The notes beneath the pieces were generated by a model that saw nothing but the letters and a program-made list of their open reading frames with translations, did not search any database and was not told where the DNA came from. Position numbers and translations under genes: made by a program. A stretch of DNA of 15,597 nt from DATLFA01 sp039934635. GTDB lineage: Bacteria > Actinomycetota > Acidimicrobiia > Acidimicrobiales > WLNW01. Shown here piece by piece: positions 6,080-11,429 of the stretch. The stretch spans positions 1 through 15,597 of the forward strand of contig JBDTLT010000121.1 in the NCBI GenBank assembly GCA_039934635.1. Direction: 5' to 3'. The stretch's first letter is position 1; every line of letters starts with the position of its first letter.

Positions 6080-7011
6080 AGGTCGGTGTCGACGATGAGG
6101 CGGAACCGGCCGCGTGCCGTCTTGTCGATGCGGATCGGCGCCTCGCGCTCGTCGAGGCGCCGCTTGAGCAGAATGAGCCGGCTCTCGAGGTTGTCCCTGA
6201 ACTCCGGTAGCTCGAGAGACGGATCGAGCCGGATCTCCTTGTTGGTGAACTCGTCGCGACCGTCGCGGTCGTAGTGGCCCAGCAACGCCCAGAAGAGTCG
6301 GCCGGCGACGCCCTTGATGAGGTACTCGCCGTTCAAGAACGTGCTGCCGTCGACCGCGAAGTACTTGACCCGAGTCGCGGCAACAGAGCGGGCGGGAGCG
6401 CTACGGGCACGACGAGTCGTGCCCGCGTCGACACGGTCCGACCCGGTGCGTTCATTGGCCGAATCGATCTCGATCGCGCTGGCGATCAGTGTTGCCGCGA
6501 CCGTGAGCAGCGATTCGTCGTCGGCGCTGAAGGCCAGCTTGCGTTCGCTCTCGATCGCAACGATGCCGACCAACTGGCCGAGGACCATTGCCGGCACCGC
6601 GACCTGACTCTCGGCGCGGGCGAGCCCCGGCAGTGGGATCACATGACCCGGCGCCTCACCGATGTGTTGCTCATACGAGCGGCGAATGGTGCGCGCGTAC
6701 GCGATCATGCTGCGGAGGTTGCCGATGCGCATCGGTTCGCACCGTGTGGCCGCCATGCCGATGATGCCCTCGCCGACGCGTACCTCTGACCCGACACCCT
6801 CGCTGCGGTAGCCATGGCTGGCAATGGTGTAGAGGCGCTCGGCCTGCTCGTCGATCAGCAGCAGCAGCGAATGCTCGTATCCGAACAGTTCGCTCAAGCT
6901 CGCCAATGACGTGCTGACAAGGCTGTTGAGATCGGGACAACGGGCCAGCCGTGAGCTCACCTGCGAGAGCTGATACGCGACCCAACCGCCGTCGCGTCCG
7001 CTGATGGTCAT
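6055..7011 (-). CDS. GAF-domain protein with C-terminal winged-helix-like domain (regulator)
   Basis: 318 residues. The ATG at 7011 overlaps the previous stop as ATGA. A GAF sensor domain covers about 25-182 (LVSTSLASLSELFGYEHSLL at 31-50, RVGEGIIGMAATRCEPMRIG at 78-97, VPAMVLGQLVGIVAIESERK at 139-158). A disordered Arg/Ser/Ala linker follows (185-213). The last 105 residues (YFAVDGSTFLNGEYLIKGVA at 217-236, then an FTNKEIRLDPSL segment, an RDNLESRLILLKRRL helix and GRFRLIV) look like a winged-helix DNA-binding domain. GAF domains bind small ligands, heme, flavin-like cofactors or Fe-S clusters. The ligand is unknown, and Cys25, Cys91 and His118 are visible candidates for ligation. With two flavin-fold genes upstream and a divergent hemerythrin gene, a redox- or gas-responsive transcription factor is a reasonable inference. 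The 3' terminal bases are duplicated downstream. Confidence 0.82.
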   Translation of the reverse strand: MTISGRDGGWVAYQLSQVSSRLARCPDLNSLVSTSLASLSELFGYEHSLLLLIDEQAERLYTIASHGYRSEGVGSEVRVGEGIIGMAATRCEPMRIGNLRSMIAYARTIRRSYEQHIGEAPGHVIPLPGLARAESQVAVPAMVLGQLVGIVAIESERKLAFSADDESLLTVAATLIASAIEIDSANERTGSDRVDAGTTRRARSAPARSVAATRVKYFAVDGSTFLNGEYLIKGVAGRLFWALLGHYDRDGRDEFTNKEIRLDPSLELPEFRDNLESRLILLKRRLDEREAPIRIDKTARGRFRLIVDTDLRLECAPA

Positions 7012-7457
7012 CGACGCGCCTCGGCCTCTTCTTGCTCGTGTGCCGCCGCGCGCACGAGGTCGAGCTCGACGACGCGGTAGACGTCGGCGCTGCGCAGCTT
7101 GAACACGCCCTCCATGCCGGTGAGCGCGGCGATGGCATCGATGTCGCGGCGCATGCGTTCGAACAGCGGCCCCCGACGCTCGGTTCGTTCGTACTGCAAC
7201 ACGAGCCGGTAGCTGTCGTAGGTGAAAGGGTCGACGACACAGATGCACGCGCGCGGGTTGACCGCCAGATTTTGGACGGTCTTCGAGAAGAATTGATTCG
7301 ACAGCGCGACGTGCTCGTCGTCGACCATGTGCACGCGCGAGAGGTGCGTCACGTTAGGGGTGCCATCGGCCGCCGCGGTCGCGATCTCGGCCGGGATGAG
7401 GCCTTCGAAACACGCGGCGATCTGACTGAGGGGCAGCAATGCGTCGTCGGTGTTCAC
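7008..7457 (-). CDS. Pyridoxamine 5'-phosphate oxidase-like split-barrel protein (second operon gene)
   Basis: 149 residues from a GTG at 7457 that overlaps the preceding stop as GTGA; its own stop overlaps the next start as ATGA. The split beta-barrel is recognisable from IPAEIATAAADGTPNVTHLS (21-40), HVALSNQFFSKTVQNLAVNP (49-68) and ACICVVDPFTYDSYRLVLQY (70-89). RRGPLFERMRRDIDAIAALT (94-113) and FKLRSADVYRVVELDLV follow, the last being the common C-terminal strand of this fold. Members bind FMN, F420 or heme; few are true pyridoxine oxidases, so no substrate is given. The fixed order with the GAF regulator and another split-barrel gene suggests they work in one sensing or redox process. The tail is highly charged (EQEEAEARR). 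Confidence 0.85.
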   Translation of the reverse strand: MNTDDALLPLSQIAACFEGLIPAEIATAAADGTPNVTHLSRVHMVDDEHVALSNQFFSKTVQNLAVNPRACICVVDPFTYDSYRLVLQYERTERRGPLFERMRRDIDAIAALTGMEGVFKLRSADVYRVVELDLVRAAAHEQEEAEARR

Positions 7458-7930
7458 GGCGTTGCCTTCGACGACGTGAGGCACTTGCCCGCCTCGGGCC
7501 CGGGGGTCTGGTCGAAGATCTCGTCGACGGTCATGACGCAGGCAACGACGCCCGATGGCGCGAATCGCCAGATGATGGCTTCGGGGGTGTCGTCGATCTC
7601 GTGGAGCGTGCGTACGCACTTTGCGCAGAAGTCGTGGAATAGGGCACGGTCGGCGTCGGTGGCCGCTTCGACCACCCGCGCGATGCCTTTCACCTGCACC
7701 GAACGCAGCGTGCGGAAATGCGTGGCGGTCAACGCGATGCGACCTGTGCTGCCCAGATTGGCGGCGCTGATACGGGCGTTGGTTGCGAGCAGCAGCCGCA
7801 GCTGCGTGCCCCCCTCGAGGACTTGCACACCCCAGGCCCGTGTGGCGTCGGGCAGCCCGTGGGCATCGACGGTGCCGACGATCAGCGAGCACGGCGACTC
7901 CATCAATTCGACGCTGTCGGGATCGATCAC
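7454..7930 (-). CDS. Pyridoxamine 5'-phosphate oxidase-like split-barrel protein (first operon gene)
   Basis: 158 residues from the GTG at 7930. GGAG at 7939-7936 is five bases upstream, whereas the alternative GTG at 7936 would overlap that SD. The split-barrel signature is SPCSLIVGTVDAHGLPDATR (12-31), LRLLLATNARISAANLGSTG (44-63) and RIALTATHFRTLRSVQVKGI (64-83), the usual strand-helix-strand order of FMN/F420-binding proteins. An unusual H-x2-C-x2-C-x4-H cluster (His99, Cys102, Cys105, His110) lies in the helix after the barrel and could bind a metal or be redox-active. It is the promoter-proximal gene of a three-gene operon and is transcribed divergently from the hemerythrin gene, separated by 178 bases. 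Confidence 0.85.
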   Translation of the reverse strand: MIDPDSVELMESPCSLIVGTVDAHGLPDATRAWGVQVLEGGTQLRLLLATNARISAANLGSTGRIALTATHFRTLRSVQVKGIARVVEAATDADRALFHDFCAKCVRTLHEIDDTPEAIIWRFAPSGVVACVMTVDEIFDQTPGPEAGKCLTSSKATP

Positions 7931-7958
7931 CAGCACTCCAAGAAACCGCGAGCGGCGG

Positions 7959-7964
7959 ATTATC
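7959..7964 (-). promoter_or_regulatory. -10 candidate GATAAT for the flavin/GAF operon
   Basis: GATAAT on the minus strand lies 28 bases upstream of the GTG at 7930, leaving room for a short leader containing the GGAG site. No good -35 is seen at 17 bases (TACTCA at most). The candidate rests on the -10 alone. Confidence 0.25.
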
Positions 7965-8069
7965 GCGCCAAATCGGGTTAGTGAGTATTTAGGGATTTCT
8001 CACGCGCCTTTCAGGAGCGGGCTCGCGAGAACTCCTTCATGATCGCACCGTAGAGCAAATCCACAGTGC

Positions 8070-8086
8070 GGCCGGGACGCCCGGCC
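8070..8086 (+). promoter_or_regulatory. 7-bp palindromic stem in the hemerythrin leader
   Basis: GGCCGGG, ACG loop, CCCGGCC. It ends 9 bases before the ribosome site GAAGGAG (8096-8102) of the hemerythrin gene and leaves that site free. It may be an operator for the divergent regulator gene, an mRNA-stability hairpin, or chance in GC-rich DNA. Confidence 0.35.
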
Positions 8087-8108
8087 ACCAAATCTGAAGG
8101 AGTCCGTA

Positions 8109-8825
8109 ATGTCAAGCACCACTCTTCCGCAGCTAACCGTCGAGACCGCTGGGCTCGAGAGCGTCACCCTCGATCTTTACCGCGACGTCCACAAGGGCAT
8201 TCGCTATGAGTTGTTCGGCGTGACGCTCGCCGCCGGCCAGGTCGACCCGGGCGACCGCGATGCCGTTGCCGCGGTCTCCGGTCGTTGGCGCAACCTGGTC
8301 GGCCTTCTCATCACCCACGCCGAGCACGAAGACGAGTTCGTGCAGCCGGTGATCGAGCTGCATGCGCCGTCGCTCGCCGAGGTCATCGCCGTCGCTCATC
8401 CCGAGTTGGAGGCACAGATGGCCGCGCTCGAAGTGCTCGCCGAGCGGGCCACCGACGCCGGTGTGTGTGAGCGCCGCCTCGCCGTCCATCGCCTGTACCT
8501 GGGTCTCGCCTCGTTCACCGCGGCGTACCTGCAGCACCAAGAATTCGAAGAGCTCCGGGTGATGCCGGCCGTAGCCGCCGCCCTCGGATTCGGCGAAGTG
8601 CTCGGCATCCACGGTGCCATCATCGGCAGCCTCACGCCGGAGCAGATGGCGCAGTCGGGCTCGGTGATGCTGCCGGCGATGAACGTCGAGGACCGTGTCG
8701 AGTTGCTCGGTGGCGCACAGGCCGGCGCGCCGCCCGAGGTGTTCGCCGGCATGATGGGCCTCGCGCAATCCGTGATCAGCGCGGCCGACTACGCCCAGGT
8801 CGCGACCCGCTTGGGCGTCGCCTGA
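8109..8825 (+). CDS. Hemerythrin-like (HHE) domain protein
   Basis: 238 residues. The ATG at 8109 has a strong SD (GAAGGAG) six bases upstream. The four-helix bundle is seen from its ligand-spaced residues: YRDVHKGIRYELFG (His28), LLITHAEHEDEFVQPVIE (His70, His73, Glu74, Glu76), AHPELEAQM (His97), LAVHRLYLGLASFTAAYLQH (His127, His143) and QEFEE. These could form a di-iron centre like that of oxygen- or NO-binding hemerythrins; which residues bind iron needs a structure model. The C-terminal 85 residues (LGFGEVLGIHGAIIGSLTPE onward) form a further helical segment not found in the minimal domain. No signal peptide. The gene diverges from the flavin/GAF operon, so the GAF regulator is the obvious candidate controller. 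The stop codon lies in a 15-bp tandem repeat. Confidence 0.85.
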   Translation: MSSTTLPQLTVETAGLESVTLDLYRDVHKGIRYELFGVTLAAGQVDPGDRDAVAAVSGRWRNLVGLLITHAEHEDEFVQPVIELHAPSLAEVIAVAHPELEAQMAALEVLAERATDAGVCERRLAVHRLYLGLASFTAAYLQHQEFEELRVMPAVAAALGFGEVLGIHGAIIGSLTPEQMAQSGSVMLPAMNVEDRVELLGGAQAGAPPEVFAGMMGLAQSVISAADYAQVATRLGVA

Positions 8826-8846
8826 ATTCATGTCGCCTGAATTCAT
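8817..8846 (+). repeat. 15-bp tandem duplication of the hemerythrin gene end
   Basis: GTCGCCTGAATTCAT is present twice without a gap, followed by a partial third copy (ATCGCC). The first copy holds the Val-Ala codons and the TGA stop. Because 15 is a multiple of three, the second copy gives a second in-frame TGA that would catch readthrough. Confidence 0.9.
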
Positions 8847-8871
8847 ATCGCCGTAACCGTCGCGTCGAAGC

Positions 8872-8919
8872 GCCCGCCTACGGTCACCTCCGGTAACGAG
8901 GAGGTGGCCGTGAGCGGGC
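8872..8919 (+). promoter_or_regulatory. Stem-loop that sequesters the SD and start codon of the formamidase gene
   Basis: Positions 8872-8891 pair with 8900-8919 around an 8-base loop (GGTAACGA): 17 Watson-Crick pairs, two G-U pairs and one C-A mismatch over 20 positions. The 3' arm contains most of the GAGGAGG ribosome site (8898-8904) and the whole GTG start (8910-8912), plus the next two codons. Such a structure would block initiation until opened by heat, a protein, a ligand or a ribosome reading in from upstream. The pairing is seen directly; the regulation is inference. Confidence 0.6.
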
Positions 8920-9902
8920 TCGGTGGGCTGAACAAATCGCCGAACGGAGTCGTCGTCGGGCTGGTGCAACTCCAGAACCCGGTCGTCGCGACGCCGGCGG
9001 ATCTCGAAGCGCAGACCGCGCGGGTGTGCGCCCTCGTGGGCAAGGCCCGTCACAACAACCCGGCGATGGATCTCGTGGTGTTCCCGGAGTATTCGCTGCA
9101 CGGCCTGTCGATGAGCACGGACCCCGCAATCATGTGCGATCTCGACGGCCCCGAAGTGAAGGCGATACGAGCGGCGTGTGTGGAGCACCACATCTGGGGT
9201 TGCTTTTCGATCATGGAACACAACCCGCGCGGCAACCCGTACAACAGCGGCATCATCGTCGACAGCGAGGGCGAGCTGCGGCTGTACTACCGCAAGCTGC
9301 ATCCGTGGGTTCCGGTCGAGCCGTGGGAGCCGGGTGATCTCGGCATCCCGGTATGCGACGGACCCAACGGCAGCCGGCTGGCGTTGATCATCTGCCATGA
9401 CGGCATGTTCCCGGAGATGGCGCGCGAGTGCGCGTACAAGGGCGCCGAGATCATGATCCGCACGGCCGGCTACACCGCGCCCATCCGCCATGCGTGGCAG
9501 ATCACGAATCAAGCCAACGCTTTTTGCAATCTGATGGCGACCGCGTCGGTGTGCCTCTGCGGCAGCGATGGCACGTTCGACTCGATGGGCGAAGCGATGG
9601 CGGTGAACTTCGATGGCGTTCCGATCGCGGTGGGCGGCAACCGACCCGACGAGATCATCACCGCCGAACTGCGCCCTGATCTGGTGCGCGAAGCGCGCGT
9701 CCATTGGGGCGTCGAGAACAACCCGTATCAGTTCGGCCACCGTGGCTACGTCGCGGTGAAAGGGGGCGCCGGCGACTGCCCCTACACCTACATGCACGAC
9801 CTCGCGGCCGGTCGCTACCGGCTGCCCTGGGAAGACGACGTCGTGCACACCGACGGCACGGCATGCGGATTCTCGCCCCCCGATCGGCTTTTCGGGAGCT
9901 GA
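8910..9902 (+). CDS. amiF: Formamidase (nitrilase superfamily)
   Basis: 330 residues. The GTG at 8910 is preferred because GAGGAGG sits five bases upstream and because it places the catalytic Glu at residue 60, as in Helicobacter AmiF. The Glu-Lys-Cys triad is visible: FPEYS (Glu60), YYRKLHPW (Lys129) and LIICHDGMFPE (Cys162). The fourth conserved Glu is in VEPWEPGDLG (about 137). The MEHNPRGNPYNSGIIVD and GVENNPYQFGHRGYVA stretches and the C-terminal YTYMHDLAAGRYRLPWEDDV segment match formamidase and aliphatic amidase and not general nitrilases. The GYTAP-W-TNQANAFCNLM region is closer to AmiF than to AmiE. The expected reaction is formamide to formate and ammonia (EC 3.5.1.49), in the cytoplasm, normally as a hexamer. 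The start lies within a large hairpin. The SDR gene follows after 98 bases. Confidence 0.87.
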   Translation: MSGLGGLNKSPNGVVVGLVQLQNPVVATPADLEAQTARVCALVGKARHNNPAMDLVVFPEYSLHGLSMSTDPAIMCDLDGPEVKAIRAACVEHHIWGCFSIMEHNPRGNPYNSGIIVDSEGELRLYYRKLHPWVPVEPWEPGDLGIPVCDGPNGSRLALIICHDGMFPEMARECAYKGAEIMIRTAGYTAPIRHAWQITNQANAFCNLMATASVCLCGSDGTFDSMGEAMAVNFDGVPIAVGGNRPDEIITAELRPDLVREARVHWGVENNPYQFGHRGYVAVKGGAGDCPYTYMHDLAAGRYRLPWEDDVVHTDGTACGFSPPDRLFGS

Positions 9903-9923
9903 GCCGGTTCGCCCGCTCTGCTG

Positions 9924-9937
9924 GGGCCGCTCGGCCC
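9924..9937 (+). terminator. Weak stem-loop after the formamidase gene
   Basis: GGGCC (9924-9928) and GGCCC (9933-9937) can pair around GCTC, 21 bases past the formamidase stop. The stem is short, without a T-run, so this is only a possible terminator. The formamidase and SDR genes could still be co-transcribed. Confidence 0.2.
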
Positions 9938-9978
9938 GGGCGCCACGTTGACGAGACCCATCGATGATGTTCGAATGA

Positions 9979-9995
9979 CCCCTCGACCGAGGGGG
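9979..9995 (+). promoter_or_regulatory. Short stem that covers the SDR ribosome-binding site
   Basis: CCCCTC (9979-9984) pairs with GAGGGG (9989-9994) around a 4-base loop. The 3' arm is the SD (GAGGGGG at 9989-9995), which lies five bases before the GTG at 10001. It is much shorter than the formamidase leader stem and may be incidental, since a CCCCTC tract is easily found in such DNA. Confidence 0.35.
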
Positions 9996-10000
9996 TAGCG

Positions 10001-10852
10001 GTGGCAGGCGTATTGGACGGCCAGGCAGCGTTGGTGACAGGTGGTGGCGGCGGCATCGGCGGTGCGTCGGCCGAATGGTTGGCCCGCGACGGCGCCGCGG
10101 TGATGATCATGGGGCGCACCGAGGCGACCCTCATCGAATCGAAGAAGCGCATCGAGGCGGCCGCGGGCGCCGGTGCACGCGTCGAATACTTCGTGGGCGA
10201 CGGGCTCGACGAGGCGTCGGTCGCGGCTGCCTGCACGGCGACGGCGGCGCTCGCCGATCGCCTGTCGATCGCGGTCTCGGTCGTCGGTGGGGGCACGATG
10301 AAGCCGCTGTTGATGTTCACCGGTGACGAGCTGGCCGACGATCTGCGCAAGAACATCGTGTCGGCGTTCCTGATCATCAAGTACTGCACGCCACTCATGA
10401 CGACCGGTGGTGGCGGTTCGATCGTGTGCATCTCGTCCGACGCGGCGAAGGTACCGTGGCCCTTCCTCGCGACCTACAACACGTCGAAGTCGGGTGTCGA
10501 GGGTCTGGTCAAAGGTGCGGCGCTCGAGCTCGCTCATCTCAACATCCGTGTCAACGCAGTGCGTCCCGGTCTCGTCAAGACCGCCGGCACGGCCGACGGC
10601 CTCTTCAAGAACGAGCCGGTGATCAAACAGTTCCTGGACGAGAAGCCACTGGGTCGCACTGGCGTGCCCGACGACATCGCGGCAGGCGTGCGGTATCTGG
10701 CTGGGCCCGAATCCAGCTGGGTGACGGGGCAGAGCATCGGCATCGAAGGCGGCAACGAGCTCACCAAAGCGCCCTATCTCGAATCGCTCGTGCGCAAGCG
10801 CTTTGGCGATGCGCCGATCGATGAGGCGCTCGCCGGCCGCATCCCCAGCTAA
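10001..10852 (+). CDS. SDR-family NAD(P)-dependent oxidoreductase
   Basis: 283 residues from a GTG at 10001 with GAGGGGG five bases upstream. This is a classical short-chain dehydrogenase: cofactor motif TGGGGGIG (13-20), GRTE after the second strand (Arg39 hints at NADP(H)), structural Asn118 (KNIVSAF), catalytic Ser in CISSDAAK (145/146), and YNTSK (Tyr159, Lys163). The usual NNAG after strand 4 is replaced by VVGGGT (95-99), a departure seen in some SDR subgroups. After VRPGLVKT come GRTGVPDDIAAGVRYLAGPE and SSWVTGQSIGIEGGNELTK, then a tail to residue 283 that is longer than the usual 250. The substrate cannot be assigned; fatty-acyl, steroid or small alcohol/ketone are all possible. The 98-base gap after the formamidase permits co-transcription but does not show it. 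Confidence 0.9.
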   Translation: MAGVLDGQAALVTGGGGGIGGASAEWLARDGAAVMIMGRTEATLIESKKRIEAAAGAGARVEYFVGDGLDEASVAAACTATAALADRLSIAVSVVGGGTMKPLLMFTGDELADDLRKNIVSAFLIIKYCTPLMTTGGGGSIVCISSDAAKVPWPFLATYNTSKSGVEGLVKGAALELAHLNIRVNAVRPGLVKTAGTADGLFKNEPVIKQFLDEKPLGRTGVPDDIAAGVRYLAGPESSWVTGQSIGIEGGNELTKAPYLESLVRKRFGDAPIDEALAGRIPS

Positions 10853-10853
10853 C

Positions 10854-10904
10854 GCGTCACCACACCCAGCGCGTCACCACACCCAGCGCGTCACCACACC
10901 CAGC
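10854..10904. repeat. Three tandem copies of a 17-bp unit at the 3' end of the split-barrel gene
   Basis: GCGTCACCACACCCAGC is repeated exactly three times (10854-10870, 10871-10887, 10888-10904), followed by GCGTGG. On the minus strand the unit reads CGCTGGGTGTGGTGACG, which is the coding end (Arg-Trp-Val-Trp-stop) of the gene ending at 10891. Two further copies extend downstream almost to the SDR stop codon at 10852. There are no spacers, so it is not a CRISPR array. Confidence 0.95.
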
Positions 10905-11391
10905 GCGTGGCGCGCTGGGAGAACTCGTCCTCGCGCTCGATGATGCCGAACGCGCGCTCGGGTAGCACTTCGAAAATGGTGTTCTCCCGCATGAAATCGG
11001 CGAGCGCCGTCTGCTTCACCGGGTCATCCTCGTACTTGCGCACGTAGGCATCGACGAACGGATCGGCGGCGCCTCCCGAGATCTCACGGGCGGTGCCTTC
11101 GAGCGACACGCATTCGACGGTGTCGTCGATCGCCACGACGATCTGTGGGTTGTCGCGAAGGTTGCGCCGCTTGCGCGATGTCGGCGCGCACGAGAACGCA
11201 AACCGTTCGAGTGCCGGCATCCACACGCCCCACACCGGCAGGGCGTGAGGACGCGCGTCGGCCGACGCGGTCACGATCCAGAAGTTGCGCGACGACGAGA
11301 AACGCGTGTCGGCCCACGACCAGGGCAGGACGCCGTCGAGATCGTCGGGCACTCCGTACGCGGCCATCGCCGGACGTTGGGCATCGGGCAT
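10891..11391 (-). CDS. Pyridoxamine 5'-phosphate oxidase-family (split-barrel) protein
   Basis: 166 residues from the ATG at 11391. There is no SD, but TACGAT ends 7 bases upstream, so a leaderless start is likely. Features: SSRNFWIVTASADARPHALP (32-51) then VWGVWM, FAFSCAPTSRKRRNLRDNPQ, IVVAIDDTVECVSLEGTARE and the VRKYEDDPV segment. FEVLPERAFGIIERE near the end is the usual C-terminal strand of F420/FMN split-barrel proteins. These reduce or bind diverse ligands with F420, FMN or heme; the RPHALPVWG strand with the following R-K-R-R-N-L motif is typical of actinobacterial F420-type members, so F420 is a fair guess. It lies 38 bases after the amidohydrolase gene on the same strand. Its last codons and stop lie in a 17-bp unit that is repeated three times. 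Confidence 0.86.
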   Translation of the reverse strand: MPDAQRPAMAAYGVPDDLDGVLPWSWADTRFSSSRNFWIVTASADARPHALPVWGVWMPALERFAFSCAPTSRKRRNLRDNPQIVVAIDDTVECVSLEGTAREISGGAADPFVDAYVRKYEDDPVKQTALADFMRENTIFEVLPERAFGIIEREDEFSQRATRWVW

Positions 11392-11398
11392 GGCGGAG

Positions 11399-11404
11399 AT
11401 CGTA
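11399..11404 (-). promoter_or_regulatory. -10 box TACGAT for a leaderless split-barrel transcript
   Basis: TACGAT (TANNNT pattern) ends 7 bases before the ATG at 11391, which has no SD. It lies in the 38-base gap after the amidohydrolase gene, so the downstream gene may be transcribed independently. No good -35 at 17-18 bases is seen. Confidence 0.45.
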
Positions 11405-11429
11405 GAGCCCGAGCCCGAGCGCGAGCGCG

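Noticed and set aside
7931..7936. GTG at 7936 as start of the first split-barrel gene
   Set aside because: It would overlap its own ribosome site; the GTG at 7930 has GGAG at five bases.
7980..8002. GTGAG...CTCAC inverted repeat upstream of the hemerythrin gene
   Set aside because: Arms are only 5 bp with a 13-base gap; too weak to call an operator.
8133..9848. Long minus-strand open frame (571 codons) opposite hemerythrin and formamidase
   Set aside because: It is full of His/Arg/Asp runs, matches no fold, and the genes opposite have clear SD sites and catalytic motifs.
10854..10904. CRISPR array
   Set aside because: The repeats are contiguous with no spacers, only 17 bp long, and no cas gene is present.
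11406..11428. Hexamer-like GAGCCC/GAGCGC run between the amidohydrolase and split-barrel genes
   Set aside because: It is short and imperfect, and easily explained by low-complexity GC-rich sequence.
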